From the NCBI RefSeq assembly GCF_019904135.1, contig NZ_JAIOGQ010000028.1, forward strand, positions 1 to 60,880: a stretch of 60,880 bases of DNA. Reading direction: 5' to 3'. Positions within the stretch are counted from its first letter, which is position 1. Each line of letters opens with the position of its first letter. The notes under the pieces are model-generated. The model did no database searches and was not told where the DNA came from. It worked only from the letters and a program-made list of their open reading frames with translations. This document shows positions 25,020 through 34,445 of the stretch, one piece after another. This DNA comes from Paenibacillus caui (GTDB lineage Bacteria > Bacillota > Bacilli > Paenibacillales > Paenibacillaceae). Position numbers and translations under genes: made by a program.

Positions 25020-25062
25020 GACGTGCAAAGACATGGACTACATGTGACGCACGTCTTTTTTT
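25020..25062 (+). terminator. Terminator after speD
   Basis: GACGTGC (25020-25026) pairs with GCACGTC (25049-25055), with an inner CATG/CATG pair, and is followed by seven T residues. Confidence 0.8.
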
Positions 25063-25236
25063 CATGGATGACAAAGCGATCCGGTTTGGTTTGAGCCCGT
25101 CCACTCTTATTGGGTCCGTTCAACTTTGTAACCCGAGCCCTATTTTGCGGGACGGCAACAACACTGTTTCTGTAGACCCACACGGGACCTGTCAAGTATG
25201 ATAAATAATGAACAAAATACGGGCGGAGGGTTTGTT

Positions 25237-26121
25237 TTGCAAAATTCTTATGACAACATTAAACAGGGTGAGAAGGGCGCTTTGCTGAGCATAGCCGTAT
25301 ATATCCTTCTCTCGGGGCTCAAGCTTGCGATCGGATATTTCACGCATTCGGCTGCGCTTCAGGCGGACGGTTTAAACAACGCGACCGATATTGTGGCTTC
25401 GCTTGCCGTCTTTGCAGGCCTCAAAATATCCCGCAAGCCGCCGGATCGGGAACATCGTTACGGCCACTACCGGGCGGAAACGGTAGCGTCTTTGACCGCC
25501 TCTTTCATCATGTTTGTGGTCGGACTTCAGGTGCTGTACCAGGCGGTTATGAAATTCAGGGAACCGGAAGCCTTATCGCCTGATATGACGGCAGCCTGGG
25601 TGGCGCTGTTCTGCGCCGCCGTGATGTACGGCGTCTACATGTACAATGCCCGCCTGGCGAACCGGATCAAGAGCGGCGCCCTGCATGCGGCGGCACAGGA
25701 CAACCGTTCGGATGCGCTCGTCAGTATCGGCGCGTTCATCGGCATTTTCGGCTCCCAGTTCGGACTTCCCTGGCTTGATCCATTGGCCGCGCTGGTGGTG
25801 GGCTTCATTATATGCAAGACGGCTTGGGTCATCTTCCGCGATTCCACGCATGCGCTGACGGACGGGTTCGACGCTTCCCAGCTGGAACAAATACGGTCGA
25901 CCGTACAGACCACTCCCGGCGTAGCCAAAATCATTGACCTGAGGGCAAGAGTCCATGGCAACAATACGCTTGTGGATGCCACCATTGGAGTGGATGAGCA
26001 AATGAGCGTTGCCGAAAGCCATGCGATCACCGAGGAGATCGAACGGCGCATTCTGGAGCGCTATGAAATTTCCTATGTGCATATCCATATTGAGCCTTAC
26101 GAATATGCGGACAGCAAGTAG
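25237..26121 (+). CDS. CDF-family cation exporter, Mn/Fe-type site
   Basis: A 294-residue cation diffusion facilitator with six membrane helices and a cytosolic C-terminal domain (VDATIGVDEQMSVAESHAIT, HIHIEPYE). The transport-site motifs are NNATD in helix 2 and DNRSD in helix 5; zinc exporters have HxxxD here, so the Asn/Asp set points to Mn2+ or Fe2+, as in B. subtilis MneP/MneS. I chose TTG 25237 because GGAGGG precedes it by 6 bases and homologues begin near YDNIKQGEKGA; ATG 25198 is possible. Single gene. Confidence 0.85.
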   Translation: MQNSYDNIKQGEKGALLSIAVYILLSGLKLAIGYFTHSAALQADGLNNATDIVASLAVFAGLKISRKPPDREHRYGHYRAETVASLTASFIMFVVGLQVLYQAVMKFREPEALSPDMTAAWVALFCAAVMYGVYMYNARLANRIKSGALHAAAQDNRSDALVSIGAFIGIFGSQFGLPWLDPLAALVVGFIICKTAWVIFRDSTHALTDGFDASQLEQIRSTVQTTPGVAKIIDLRARVHGNNTLVDATIGVDEQMSVAESHAITEEIERRILERYEISYVHIHIEPYEYADSK

Positions 26122-26169
26122 AAACGGGAATGGCCTAGCCGCTTGCCGTTTCGAACAATTCATGCAAAT

Positions 26170-26227
26170 GAACAAGGGTTTGTTCGCTCGGGCGGCGATT
26201 GCTGCCTCCGAGAACAAACCCTTGTTC
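26170..26227. terminator. Bidirectional terminator-like inverted repeat
   Basis: GAACAAGGGTTTGTTC (26170-26185) and GAACAAACCCTTGTTC (26212-26227) form a perfect 16-bp stem around 26 bases, between two converging genes. It lacks a long T tract in either direction, so it may act by structure. Confidence 0.65.
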
Positions 26228-26270
26228 TATATTCCGGCTAGGATGAAAGCTGTCTATCGGCATTCCCCGT

Positions 26271-26780
26271 TTAAAATCTCTCCTTTCCCGCTAATCTTGT
26301 TTTACGGAAGGTATTGCTGAGCTTGCCCAAGCCTTCAATTTCAATCGTTACCTCGTCGCCGTCCTTCAGCCACTCCCTCCCCTGCTCCGGTCTGCCCATA
26401 ATCACGCCTTCCGGCGTGCCGGTCAGAATCAGATCGCCCGGCATGAGCGTCATAAACCGGGAGATGTAGCTTACAATTTCATAACAGCCGAATATCATAT
26501 CACGGGTATTCGAGGCTTGCCGCCGCTCCCCGTTAACATAGGAGGCGATGGGCAACCGGTTCGGATCGGCAATTTCATCGGCTGTAACGAGATACGGCCC
26601 GACAGGCGCAAACCCGTCGCTGCTTTTGACAAGCAGCCACTGCGAGCTGCGGAACTGGAGATCCCGGGCCGATACGTCGTTCGCGCAGCAGTAACCCAAG
26701 ATCGAAGCTTTCGCTTGCTCGATCGAAGCGTTGCTGATATTGCGGCCGATCACAAGCGCCAGCTCCGCTTCATAATCCAC
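26271..26780 (-). pseudogene. 5'-truncated fumarylacetoacetate hydrolase-family gene
   Basis: The frame encodes 169 residues from MDYEAELALVIGRN, and in-frame homology continues upstream to about 26850 (QQIALPSESKQVDYEAE), where it meets a TAG. Complete members have ~60-120 more N-terminal residues including the first metal-site Glu region. The kept part has DVSARDLQ, LTGTPEGV and DEVTIEIEGLG, with metal ligands present. The 5' end runs into the preQ1 riboswitch promoter region, so a deletion joined them. A residual short product from ATG 26780 (weak AGGTGG) cannot be excluded. Confidence 0.65.
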
Positions 26781-26888
26781 CTGCTTCGACTCCGAAGGCA
26801 GCGCAATCTGCTGCCGATTGCACCATCCTTTATATACAAGGTAATTCTATGAAAAAGCATAATGCTTCTTCTGCCTGCAGTCTACTTG

Positions 26889-26897
26889 TGTTATAAT
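26889..26897 (+). promoter_or_regulatory. Extended -10 promoter of the queCDEF operon
   Basis: TGTTATAAT (26889-26897) is an extended -10 element with a perfect TATAAT; the -35 is weak. It lies 61 bases before the preQ1 aptamer. Confidence 0.6.
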
Positions 26898-26957
26898 ATT
26901 TTGGCGCTCCTGTAAAGCGCGCCTTAAAAACCGAAGACAAATCCATGCACCGCATGG

Positions 26958-26990
26958 GAGAGGTTCGAGAACTCCCTCTATAAAAAACTA
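26958..26990 (+). promoter_or_regulatory. PreQ1-I riboswitch
   Basis: The compact aptamer is complete: AGAGGTTC, an ACTCCCTCT return strand and the A-rich tail TATAAAAAACTA that forms the pseudoknot. It precedes queC, so preQ1 would shut down its own synthesis. Confidence 0.93.
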
Positions 26991-27000
26991 TCGGTACCTG

Positions 27001-27029
27001 GGTTCCTTATGAACCGGGGCTTGTTTTTT
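27001..27029 (+). terminator. PreQ1 riboswitch terminator
   Basis: GGTTC (27001-27005) pairs with GAACC (27011-27015), extended by CC/GG pairs beyond one mismatch, followed by TTGTTTTTTG. It lies 10 bases after the aptamer, so ligand-stabilised termination is likely. Confidence 0.7.
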
Positions 27030-27133
27030 GCGTAGAAAAAGTTCATGAACCCTCTCTCTTCGTAACTGCGGGAAGGCCTCAAGCTGAAGCTGCAAGGCTT
27101 TTCCGACATTATTTTTGAAGGAGAGGTTTTATT

Positions 27134-27802
27134 ATGCTTGCAAATGAAAAAGCGGTCGTCGTGTTCAGCGGCGGTCAAGACAGTACGACTTGCCTGTTCT
27201 GGGCACTTAAACAGTTTCGCGAAGTCGAAACGGTCACGTTTATGTATGGTCAACGTCACAGTCTCGAAATCGAATGCGCGAAAGCCATTTCGAAAGAGCT
27301 TGGCGTTAAAAATACGGTGCTCGACATGAGCCTGCTCGGGCAGCTCACAGAAAATGCGCTGACCCGGAGCGATATTGAAATTTCACAGCAGGAGAACAGC
27401 CTGCCAAACACGTTCGTAGACGGACGCAATCATCTTTTCCTCAGCTTTGCGGCCGTCATGGCCAAACAGGTGGGTGCCAAACATCTGGTCACCGGGGTGT
27501 GTGAAACCGACTTCAGCGGCTATCCCGACTGCCGGGACACCTTTGTCAAATCGCTGAATGTCACGCTCAATCTGGCCATGGATTACCAGTTTGTCATCCA
27601 CACCCCGCTAATGTGGCTGGACAAAGCCCAAACCTGGCAGCTGGCGGACGAGCTCGGCGCCTTCGATTTTGTCCGGGAGCGCACGCTAACCTGCTATAAC
27701 GGCATCATGGGCGACGGCTGCGGCGAATGTCCCGCCTGCAAGCTGCGCAAAGCCGGACTCGACAAATATGTGGCCGCACGCAGAGAGGGTGTTCGCGTAT
27801 GA
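27134..27802 (+). CDS. queC: 7-cyano-7-deazaguanine synthase QueC
   Basis: A 222-residue ATP-dependent enzyme that converts 7-carboxy-7-deazaguanine to preQ0 in queuosine synthesis. The PP-loop ATP site [12 protein letters not shown] is at residues about 8-19, [17 protein letters not shown] follows, and the zinc site is [14 protein letters not shown] near 195-208. It is the first gene after the preQ1 riboswitch, with AAGGAGAGG before the ATG. Its stop overlaps the queD start (ATGA). Full length. Confidence 0.96.
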   Translation: MLANEKAVVVFSGGQDSTTCLFWALKQFREVETVTFMYGQRHSLEIECAKAISKELGVKNTVLDMSLLGQLTENALTRSDIEISQQENSLPNTFVDGRNHLFLSFAAVMAKQVGAKHLVTGVCETDFSGYPDCRDTFVKSLNVTLNLAMDYQFVIHTPLMWLDKAQTWQLADELGAFDFVRERTLTCYNGIMGDGCGECPACKLRKAGLDKYVAARREGVRV

Positions 27803-28299
27803 GCCGATCCCCTGGAGAATTCCGCATCGTCGAATCGCTGCAGCAGCTTGGCAAGGACATCTCGGCGAAGCAGCTCCGCTATCATAACCGCAGGGTGATG
27901 GTGAGCAAGCAGTTCACTTTTGACGCGGCCCATCATCTTCATGCTTATGAAGGCAAATGCAAAAACCTGCATGGGCACACCTACAACGTCGTTTTCGGCA
28001 TCAGCGCTCTGCCGGACGAAACCGGCATTACGGTCGATTTCGGTACGATCAAATCTATCTGGAAGAATGAAATGGAAGGCTTTCTGGATCACCGCTACCT
28101 GAACGAAACTCTTCCGCCTATGAATACAACAGCCGAGAATATGGTCGTATGGATGTATGAGCAGATGGAGGCCGCCCTTATCAAAGCCAATGAAGAAGGC
28201 CTTATGCGGGAGGCCCGAACGGAATTTGTCCGTTTGTTTGAAACGCCAACCAGCTATGCGGAAATCAGACGGGAGTGGATGCAGCATGAAAATGAATGA
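27799..28299 (+). CDS. queD: 6-carboxy-5,6,7,8-tetrahydropterin synthase QueD
   Basis: A 166-residue QueD that turns dihydroneopterin triphosphate into 6-carboxytetrahydropterin. Zinc ligands are in FDAAHHL and the NLHGHTY motif; the catalytic Cys is in GKCKNLHGH, and DFGTIK, HRYLNE and TAENMVVW follow. It is longer than the ~120-residue E. coli form because of an N-terminal extension (about 30 residues before VMVSKQFTF). The ATG shares bases with the queC stop. It overlaps queE by 14 bases. Confidence 0.95.
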   Translation: MSRSPGEFRIVESLQQLGKDISAKQLRYHNRRVMVSKQFTFDAAHHLHAYEGKCKNLHGHTYNVVFGISALPDETGITVDFGTIKSIWKNEMEGFLDHRYLNETLPPMNTTAENMVVWMYEQMEAALIKANEEGLMREARTEFVRLFETPTSYAEIRREWMQHENE

Positions 28300-29092
28300 T
28301 GTCCTGCCCCCCGCCGCTTCGGGAGCCGCAGCTCAAGCTCCGGATCCGGAAGCGGCTCAACCGGTCTTGCCCATTCCCGTACTGGAAGTATTCGGTCCGA
28401 CCGTTCAGGGGGAAGGCATGGTCATCGGCCAAAAAACGATGTTCGTCCGCACGGCCGGCTGCGATTACCGCTGCAGCTGGTGCGATTCCGCCTTTACCTG
28501 GGACGGCAGCGCCAAAGATCAGATCATGCGGCTGACGCCGGAGGAAATCTGGCAGCGCCTTGTGGAACTCGGCGGCTCCCGTTTCTCCCATGTCACCCTT
28601 TCAGGCGGCAATCCCGCTCTGCTCCCGCAGCTCGGCGCGCTCGTTGCCTTGCTCAAGGAGCATGGGGTCACGCTCGCCGTGGAAACGCAAGGGTCGCGCT
28701 GGCAGGACTGGCTCGCGGACATTGACGAGGTGACGCTGTCGCCGAAGCCGCCAAGCTCCGGAATGGATACGAACTGGGAGACGCTGGACAGCATTGTCGA
28801 CAAGCTGAAGAATCGCCCAAACCCTTACGCCTACAGTCTGAAGGTCGTCGTCTTCGACGACCGGGATTTGGACTATGCAGCCAAGGTGCAAGAGCGCTAT
28901 CCGGATTCTTCGATGTTTCTTCAGGTCGGCAACCCCGATGTCCACCGTATGGATACAAAAGAACACGCGTTGTTCCTGCTGGAGCGCTATGAGAAGCTTG
29001 TGGAAGCCGTTATGGCGAAACCGGAACTAAGCCGCGTCCGCGTTCTTCCCCAGCTTCATGCGCTGATCTGGGGCAACAAGCGCGGAGTTTGA
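28286..29092 (+). CDS. queE: 7-carboxy-7-deazaguanine synthase QueE
   Basis: A 268-residue radical SAM enzyme that makes 7-carboxy-7-deazaguanine. VFGPTVQGEG is the QueE signature; the cluster motif is RTAGCDYRCSWCDSAFTW (CxxxCxxC), and the SAM/substrate motif SGGNPAL follows. The first ~30 residues (SGAAAQAPDPEAAQP) are a low-complexity extension not needed for the fold. ATG 28286 has GGAG at 10 bases and overlaps the end of queD. Confidence 0.94.
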   Translation: MKMNDVLPPAASGAAAQAPDPEAAQPVLPIPVLEVFGPTVQGEGMVIGQKTMFVRTAGCDYRCSWCDSAFTWDGSAKDQIMRLTPEEIWQRLVELGGSRFSHVTLSGGNPALLPQLGALVALLKEHGVTLAVETQGSRWQDWLADIDEVTLSPKPPSSGMDTNWETLDSIVDKLKNRPNPYAYSLKVVVFDDRDLDYAAKVQERYPDSSMFLQVGNPDVHRMDTKEHALFLLERYEKLVEAVMAKPELSRVRVLPQLHALIWGNKRGV

Positions 29093-29128
29093 TTTTACGG
29101 ATCTAAACATTTGAAGGAGGAACGTTTC

Positions 29129-29626
29129 ATGAGCGGAAGACAGCCGCAAGACATGCAGGATCTTACCCTGCTCGGCAATCAAGGCACCAAATATCCTTTC
29201 AATTATGCGCCGGAGGTGCTGGAAAGTTTCGATAACAAGCATCCCTATCGCGATTATTTTGTCAAATTCAACTGTCCGGAATTCACCAGCCTGTGTCCAA
29301 TTACGGGGCAGCCTGATTTTGCAACGATTTACATCAGCTATATCCCCGACATTAAAATGGTTGAAAGCAAATCGCTTAAGCTGTACCTGTTCAGCTTCCG
29401 CAATCATGGCGACTTCCATGAGGACTGCGTCAATATTATTATGAACGATCTGATCAAGCTGATGGATCCGAGATACATCGAGGTTTGGGGCAAATTCACG
29501 CCCCGCGGCGGAATTTCCATCGATCCTTACTGCAATTACGGACGCCCCGGCACAAAATATGAAAAAATGGCCGAACAGCGCCTGATGAACCATGATCTTT
29601 ATCCGGAAAAAGTCGATAACCGCTGA
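29129..29626 (+). CDS. queF: NADPH-dependent 7-cyano-7-deazaguanine reductase QueF
   Basis: A 165-residue QueF of the short unimodular (B. subtilis) type that reduces preQ0 to preQ1, the last step before tRNA insertion. The nucleophile Cys is in [14 protein letters not shown] and the partner motif is [25 protein letters not shown] is the NADPH/substrate signature. It has a perfect GAAGGAGG RBS. The operon queCDEF is therefore complete for GTP-derived preQ1 except for folE, which is not in the window. Confidence 0.96.
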   Translation: MSGRQPQDMQDLTLLGNQGTKYPFNYAPEVLESFDNKHPYRDYFVKFNCPEFTSLCPITGQPDFATIYISYIPDIKMVESKSLKLYLFSFRNHGDFHEDCVNIIMNDLIKLMDPRYIEVWGKFTPRGGISIDPYCNYGRPGTKYEKMAEQRLMNHDLYPEKVDNR

Positions 29627-29729
29627 GCAGCGGTTTATGTCTCCTCCCTTTTTGGTGTAAAGTAGAAAGAAAGAATGTCCGTTCTTTCATTTTATTGTTA
29701 TGACACACCAGATGGGGAGGAGTTTTTTT

Positions 29730-30701
29730 ATGAAACCCAAGGTTTTTATTGCCCGGCCAGTTCCTCCGGAGGTGGAATCCTATATTGCCCGGCACTGCCA
29801 GTACAAGAAATGGGACGGTCCGGAGGCGATGCCGTATGACCAGCTTGTCAAGGAAATCGCGGATGTTGAAGGGCTGCTGACATCAGGGGGCAAGCTGAGC
29901 GCGGAGCTGCTGGATCACGCACCGAAGCTGAAGGCCGTAAGCACCATGAGCGTCGGCTACGACAATTTTGATCTGGAAGCGATGAAGGAGCGCGGCATTA
30001 TTGGAACGAACACGCCCGGCGTGCTGGATGATACCGTTGCCGATTTGATTCTGGCCCTGATGCTGGGCGTTGCCCGGCGCGTATCCGAGCTCGACGCTTA
30101 TGTAAAGCAAGGAAGCTGGAAACGCGGCGACAATGAAGCCTTGTTCGGACTGGACGTCCATCACAAGACGGTAGGCATCATCGGCATGGGGAGAATCGGG
30201 GAAGCCGTTGCCCAAAGAGCGCGGTTTGGCTTCGGCATGGATGTTCTGTACCATAACCGTCACCCCAAGCCGGAGACGGAGCGGAAATTCGGGGCTGCCT
30301 ATGCCGAAATGAAGGATTTGCTCCGTCATTCCGACTTTGTCGTGCTCATGACTCCCTTGACGCCGCAAACCCGGGGTCTGATCGGCCGTTCCGAGTTTGC
30401 GCTGATGAAGCCGAGCAGCATATTTATAAACGCATCGCGAGGGCAGACCGTGGATGAAGAAGCTTTAATCGAGGCTCTTCGGGAAGGCCGGATCCACGGC
30501 GCAGGTCTCGACGTTTTTGAGCGGGAGCCTATTCAGCCCGATCATCCGCTGCTCTCCATGCATAATGTCGTGCTCTTGCCTCATATCGGCTCGGCAACAA
30601 AGCAGACCCGGGATGAGATGGCGATGCTGGCAGCGGAAAATCTGGTAGCCGCCCTCCAAGGGCAGACTCCCCCGAATATCGTTCCGGAGCTGAGAGATTA
30701 G
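29730..30701 (+). CDS. D-2-hydroxyacid dehydrogenase (glyoxylate/hydroxypyruvate reductase type)
   Basis: A 323-residue NAD(P)-dependent dehydrogenase. The nucleotide motif is [16 protein letters not shown] (about 148-163), substrate Arg in [15 protein letters not shown], Glu in LDVFEREPI and catalytic His in [24 protein letters not shown] is typical of glyoxylate/hydroxypyruvate reductases such as GyaR and YvcT. GGGGAGGAG precedes ATG 29730. It is probably monocistronic. Confidence 0.9.
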   Translation: MKPKVFIARPVPPEVESYIARHCQYKKWDGPEAMPYDQLVKEIADVEGLLTSGGKLSAELLDHAPKLKAVSTMSVGYDNFDLEAMKERGIIGTNTPGVLDDTVADLILALMLGVARRVSELDAYVKQGSWKRGDNEALFGLDVHHKTVGIIGMGRIGEAVAQRARFGFGMDVLYHNRHPKPETERKFGAAYAEMKDLLRHSDFVVLMTPLTPQTRGLIGRSEFALMKPSSIFINASRGQTVDEEALIEALREGRIHGAGLDVFEREPIQPDHPLLSMHNVVLLPHIGSATKQTRDEMAMLAAENLVAALQGQTPPNIVPELRD

Positions 30702-30772
30702 CGGCTTAAATATATAAATTCTGATATAATATATTTGGAAATCCCAAGTACAGCCGTCAAGGGGGGAATGGA

Positions 30773-31270
30773 ATGCTGGAACAGAACGAAGTGGTCAGGC
30801 AGCTGCTTTGGAACGCGGTAGCCGGACTTTCCTGCGAGAAACTGAACAAACCGCCTGCTCGCGGCAAATGGAGCGCTGCCCAGGTGCTTGAGCATCTTTA
30901 TCTCACTGAACGCGCGATCGCGGGCCAAATCGGAATCACCCTGAAGGAAGGCCGCAATGCTCGGGCAGAACCCAAACCGTTCCGGCTGGTACTGGACCGG
31001 AGCCGTCATATGGCGACTCTCCCCCATCTCGTTCCGGGAGATGAACCTGCCACGCTTGAATCGCTCAAGAGCAAGCTGAATCAGTCAAGACATGCCCTTG
31101 AAGAAGTGTTGAAGGATGTTGACGATGAACTGGGCAAGAACCGCTCTTTTCCTCACCCTGAATACGGTCCGATGAATTTGAAGCAGTGGGAAGAGTTTGT
31201 CGGCATTCATGAGCAGCGCCATCTTGAACAGATAAAGGATATTGTGAATGAGCTGCGGAAGCTTGTTTAA
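30773..31270 (+). CDS. DinB-family four-helix protein
   Basis: A 165-residue DinB/YfiT-like bundle. Metal-binding His residues are seen in VLEHLYLTE near residue 40 and in HEQRHLEQI near 145; KWSAAQVLEHL is the usual first-helix signature. Such proteins are often thiol-transfer or detoxification enzymes using bacillithiol, but here no activity is proven. GGGGGGAAT precedes the ATG, and a TATAAT at 30725-30730 could be its -10. It is 26 bases before pepQ. Confidence 0.82.
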   Translation: MLEQNEVVRQLLWNAVAGLSCEKLNKPPARGKWSAAQVLEHLYLTERAIAGQIGITLKEGRNARAEPKPFRLVLDRSRHMATLPHLVPGDEPATLESLKSKLNQSRHALEEVLKDVDDELGKNRSFPHPEYGPMNLKQWEEFVGIHEQRHLEQIKDIVNELRKLV

Positions 31271-31296
31271 TTTACCATAGAAAGGGATACTGCCTG

Positions 31297-32385
31297 ATGA
31301 ATACGAAATGGAATCAGCTCGAGCAGCAGATGTCCGCCCATGGAATCGACACGCTGCTGATTACAGACCCCAAACACGTCTACTATTTAACCGGATTTCT
31401 CAGCAATCCGCATGAACGTTTCCTGGGAGCGGTGATGGTCCGAGGGGAGGAGCCGTTTCTGGTCGTTCCTGCCCTTGATGAAGAAGCTGCCCGTGCGTCT
31501 AGTCAAGTTCAGCGCATCTTTACCCATAGCGATACGGACAACCCTTACCGTATTTTGAAAGAGGCTTTAAAAGGCTCTCCTGGCGTCATAGGACTGGAAA
31601 AAAACCACCTCTCCGTTGCCCGTTATGAAACGCTTGAAGCCGAGCTTGGGTTTAAAGAGGCCCGCAATATCGGGGATTGGCTGCAAAACATGCGGATGAT
31701 CAAGACGGAAGAAGAAGTACATAAAATGAAGCATGCCGTCAAGCTGATTGAAAAAGTGCTTCAGCAGGGACTTTCGCGGGTACAGGTCGGAGTAACGGAG
31801 AACGAGCTGGTTGCCGAGATCGAGTACCAGATCCGCAAGCTGGGGGCTGACGGACCGTCTTTTGACTCCATGGTGCTGTCCGGTGAGAAAACAGCCCTGC
31901 CGCACGGGGTTCCAGGTTCCCGCAAAATACAGGCCGGCGATTTGCTGATGTTTGACATCGGCGTATATGCTGCCGGCTACGCATCAGATATTACGCGGAC
32001 ATTTGCGGTTCACCAGCTGTCCGATGAATTGACCGCCATCTACAATGCCGTCCTTGCCGCAAATGAAGCCGCAATAGCCGCTATCAAGCCTGGCGTTTCA
32101 TTTGGGCAGATCGACAGAGCGGCGCGCAATGTAATTGCGGAAGCGGGTTACGGCGAGTATTTCCTTCACCGGCTTGGACATGGCCTCGGCATCGATGTGC
32201 ATGAATACCCGTCCGTTCACGGAGCCAACGAGGACTTGCTTCAGGCCGGCAATGTCTTTACCGTAGAGCCCGGGATTTATGTCCCCGGCAAAGGCGGCGT
32301 ACGGATTGAAGATGATGTGCTGGTTACGGAACAAGGCGTTTCCATTTTGACGACATTCCCCAAAACGCTTTCCATCATCGGCTAG
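31297..32385 (+). CDS. pepQ: Xaa-Pro dipeptidase (M24 family)
   Basis: A 362-residue metallopeptidase that splits X-Pro dipeptides. The creatinase-like N-terminal domain (ITDPKHVYYLTGFLSNPHER) precedes the pita-bread domain with the metal ligands: Asp in LLMFDIGVY, Asp in YASDITRTF, His in HRLGHGLGIDVHEYP, Glu in FTVEPGIY and Glu in GVRIEDDVLVT. AAAGGGA precedes the ATG. Length and motifs match B. subtilis YqhT/YkvY-type enzymes. Followed by a strong terminator. Confidence 0.92.
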   Translation: MNTKWNQLEQQMSAHGIDTLLITDPKHVYYLTGFLSNPHERFLGAVMVRGEEPFLVVPALDEEAARASSQVQRIFTHSDTDNPYRILKEALKGSPGVIGLEKNHLSVARYETLEAELGFKEARNIGDWLQNMRMIKTEEEVHKMKHAVKLIEKVLQQGLSRVQVGVTENELVAEIEYQIRKLGADGPSFDSMVLSGEKTALPHGVPGSRKIQAGDLLMFDIGVYAAGYASDITRTFAVHQLSDELTAIYNAVLAANEAAIAAIKPGVSFGQIDRAARNVIAEAGYGEYFLHRLGHGLGIDVHEYPSVHGANEDLLQAGNVFTVEPGIYVPGKGGVRIEDDVLVTEQGVSILTTFPKTLSIIG

Positions 32386-32394
32386 AACCTTTAG

Positions 32395-32430
32395 ACAGGT
32401 TGCCCACACAGTATTGGGCAGCCTGTTTTT
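32395..32430 (+). terminator. Terminator after pepQ
   Basis: ACAGG-TTGCCCA (32395-32406) pairs with TGGGCA-GCCTGT (32415-32426) and is followed by TTTT. Confidence 0.85.
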
Positions 32431-32486
32431 CTCCTTCTAAAGACGTCTGGCCCCCCTCCCTCCTCACTTATTATGTAACTATTTTC

Positions 32487-32502
32487 ATACAGTTCACTGT
32501 AT
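32487..32502. promoter_or_regulatory. Inverted repeat upstream of the chemoreceptor gene
   Basis: ATACAGT-TC-ACTGTAT is a perfect 7-bp inverted repeat with a 2-base centre, 150 bases before the start codon. A GAAAC/GTTTC hairpin with a T tract follows at about 32516-32536. Neither has an obvious regulator here. Confidence 0.4.
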
Positions 32503-32650
32503 ATTCAGGATAATCAGAAACAAACGTTTCTTTTTTTGCGATTTTTCATTCCATCTGGTTTTCTTTTCCTATAAAATAGATGTGGTGTTCTGTTTTTTAG
32601 ACTATGGACCTAGTCCTCACAGTGCAATTTATAAAGAAGGAGATAACTTT

Positions 32651-34342
32651 ATGTTTTCTATGAAAACCTCGATCACCCAAAAGTTGATGATCACTTTTGC
32701 GCTCATCATCATACTTTCCTCAGTGCTTTTCAGCCTAAGCTTTTATTTTGTGTCTATGAATATCATCGATAAAAATGTGCTTCCTCAATTCGATAAGGCT
32801 CTTTCAACAAGCGCCAAAGATATTTATAATAATCTGAACAACTCTCAGGCTATGCAGGTCAAAAGCGGCAGTCAAAATTCCATCTATACGATTCAAAACT
32901 ATTTCACTACCAAAATTAAAGAGCTGAATCTGCAAACAGCTTATCTCGCACAGGTTCAAAAAGACCAGGCCATAGTCCTTGTCACGGACAGCAACTCCCC
33001 CATGAAACCCAAAACAACATTGGAAGTTCAAGAGGCCATGAACAATGCCTTAACAAGCAATTCTGTTAGCTTTAGCGACTTATATAGCGACGAGTACGGC
33101 ATGCACAAAACAGCATACATAGGACTCCCAGGCTCTGAAATCGTGTTAGCTGTCGGCATTAACGCCGATTTTGTCAAGGAGAAACGCGACCAGATCAACT
33201 GGATTTGTATCGGCCTGTCGGTATTTATCATCGTAACGTGTCTTGTCACAGCTTATTGGGTCAGCCGGCGAATTACCAAACCCATCGTGAATTTGTCCCG
33301 TATTGCGCAAAAAATGGCCGAAGGCGACTTCCGGGAAGACATTCCGGTCAAAGGCAGCGACGAAATCGCATTGCTTTCTTACAGCTTCAGAACGATGACG
33401 CTGAGCCTTAAAGAAATGATCGCAGAGGTACTTAAAACCTCGGAGCATGTAGTTGGAGACAGTACGGAGATGGCCGAAAAAATTGAAGATATAAAATCCG
33501 GCATGCTGAAGTCCAGGGAATCGGCGAAGAACATTCAAATCGGAAGCGAAACGATCTCATCGGCTGCGACGGAAAATGCCCGTGCTATGGAAGAAATTTC
33601 AAAAGGCGTTCAACACATCGCTACCTCGTCGGCAGAGGTGTCAGAGCAAATGTGCCAGGCCTCCAAAGAACTTGATGCCAGCAACAAACTGGCGCAAGCT
33701 ACGGTTGAACAAATCAACCAGATTGAAATGGCTTCAGCCGAATCCCTTCGTCATATGCAGCAAATGAATTCGCGTTCGGCAGCCGTCACCGAAATTGTAA
33801 AAACGATCAATGAAATTACGAAGCAAATTCAGATCCTGGCCCTGAACGCAGCCATTGAAGCATCGCGCGCGGGCGAACATGGCAGAGGTTTCGCCGTTGT
33901 AGCGAGTGAAGTTCGAAGTCTTGCGGAACAATCAAGTTCGGCTGTGAAAGAGATTGGGGAATCGCTAAACCAGATCCGCGAGGATTCCATCAACTCGGTC
34001 CATGCCATGAATGAAGTGAACTCGGAAATCAAGGCCGGTGCGAACAAAGTCCGTGAAGCCGGACAGGCCTTCCAGCAGCTTGACGAATGGATACAGCATA
34101 TTAACATGACGATGCAAAGTATCTCCTCGGCAACCCAGCAGGTTTCGGCTGGCACCGAGGAAGTAACGGCATCCGTTGAGGAAAGCGCCTCGATTTCATC
34201 ACAAAGCCTGGAGAATATAATGGCCATTAGCGCATCTTCCGAAAGCCAACGAGAATATATGGAAGCCTTTTTTGCAAAGGTAAACCATTTGCAGAAGCAG
34301 GCCGACAAACTGCGTGATTCCGTACAGCAGTTCAAAATTTAA
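32651..34342 (+). CDS. Methyl-accepting chemotaxis protein with Cache-like ectodomain
   Basis: A 563-residue transmembrane receptor. The first membrane helix is at about 13-35 ([16 protein letters not shown]), an extracellular ~150-residue single-Cache-like domain follows ([36 protein letters not shown]), then a second helix ([18 protein letters not shown]), a HAMP domain ([14 protein letters not shown], [10 protein letters not shown]) and the signalling hairpin [29 protein letters not shown] lies 9 bases before ATG 32651. Ligand unknown. Stand-alone gene ending at a shared terminator. Confidence 0.93.
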   Translation: MFSMKTSITQKLMITFALIIILSSVLFSLSFYFVSMNIIDKNVLPQFDKALSTSAKDIYNNLNNSQAMQVKSGSQNSIYTIQNYFTTKIKELNLQTAYLAQVQKDQAIVLVTDSNSPMKPKTTLEVQEAMNNALTSNSVSFSDLYSDEYGMHKTAYIGLPGSEIVLAVGINADFVKEKRDQINWICIGLSVFIIVTCLVTAYWVSRRITKPIVNLSRIAQKMAEGDFREDIPVKGSDEIALLSYSFRTMTLSLKEMIAEVLKTSEHVVGDSTEMAEKIEDIKSGMLKSRESAKNIQIGSETISSAATENARAMEEISKGVQHIATSSAEVSEQMCQASKELDASNKLAQATVEQINQIEMASAESLRHMQQMNSRSAAVTEIVKTINEITKQIQILALNAAIEASRAGEHGRGFAVVASEVRSLAEQSSSAVKEIGESLNQIREDSINSVHAMNEVNSEIKAGANKVREAGQAFQQLDEWIQHINMTMQSISSATQQVSAGTEEVTASVEESASISSQSLENIMAISASSESQREYMEAFFAKVNHLQKQADKLRDSVQQFKI

Positions 34343-34352
34343 CAGCACGCGA

Positions 34353-34390
34353 AAAGACCGCCGGAAATAGTCAAGATTCCGGCGGTCTTT
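34353..34390. terminator. Bidirectional terminator between the chemoreceptor and cbiP
   Basis: AAAGACCGCCGGAA (34353-34366) and TTCCGGCGGTCTTT (34377-34390) form a perfect 14-bp stem with T tracts on both strands; it ends both converging genes. Confidence 0.88.
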
Positions 34391-34445
34391 ATTTTGACAG
34401 ATCCACTATATGAAAGAATTTGTGTTCGCCAGTCTTTCCTTATCC

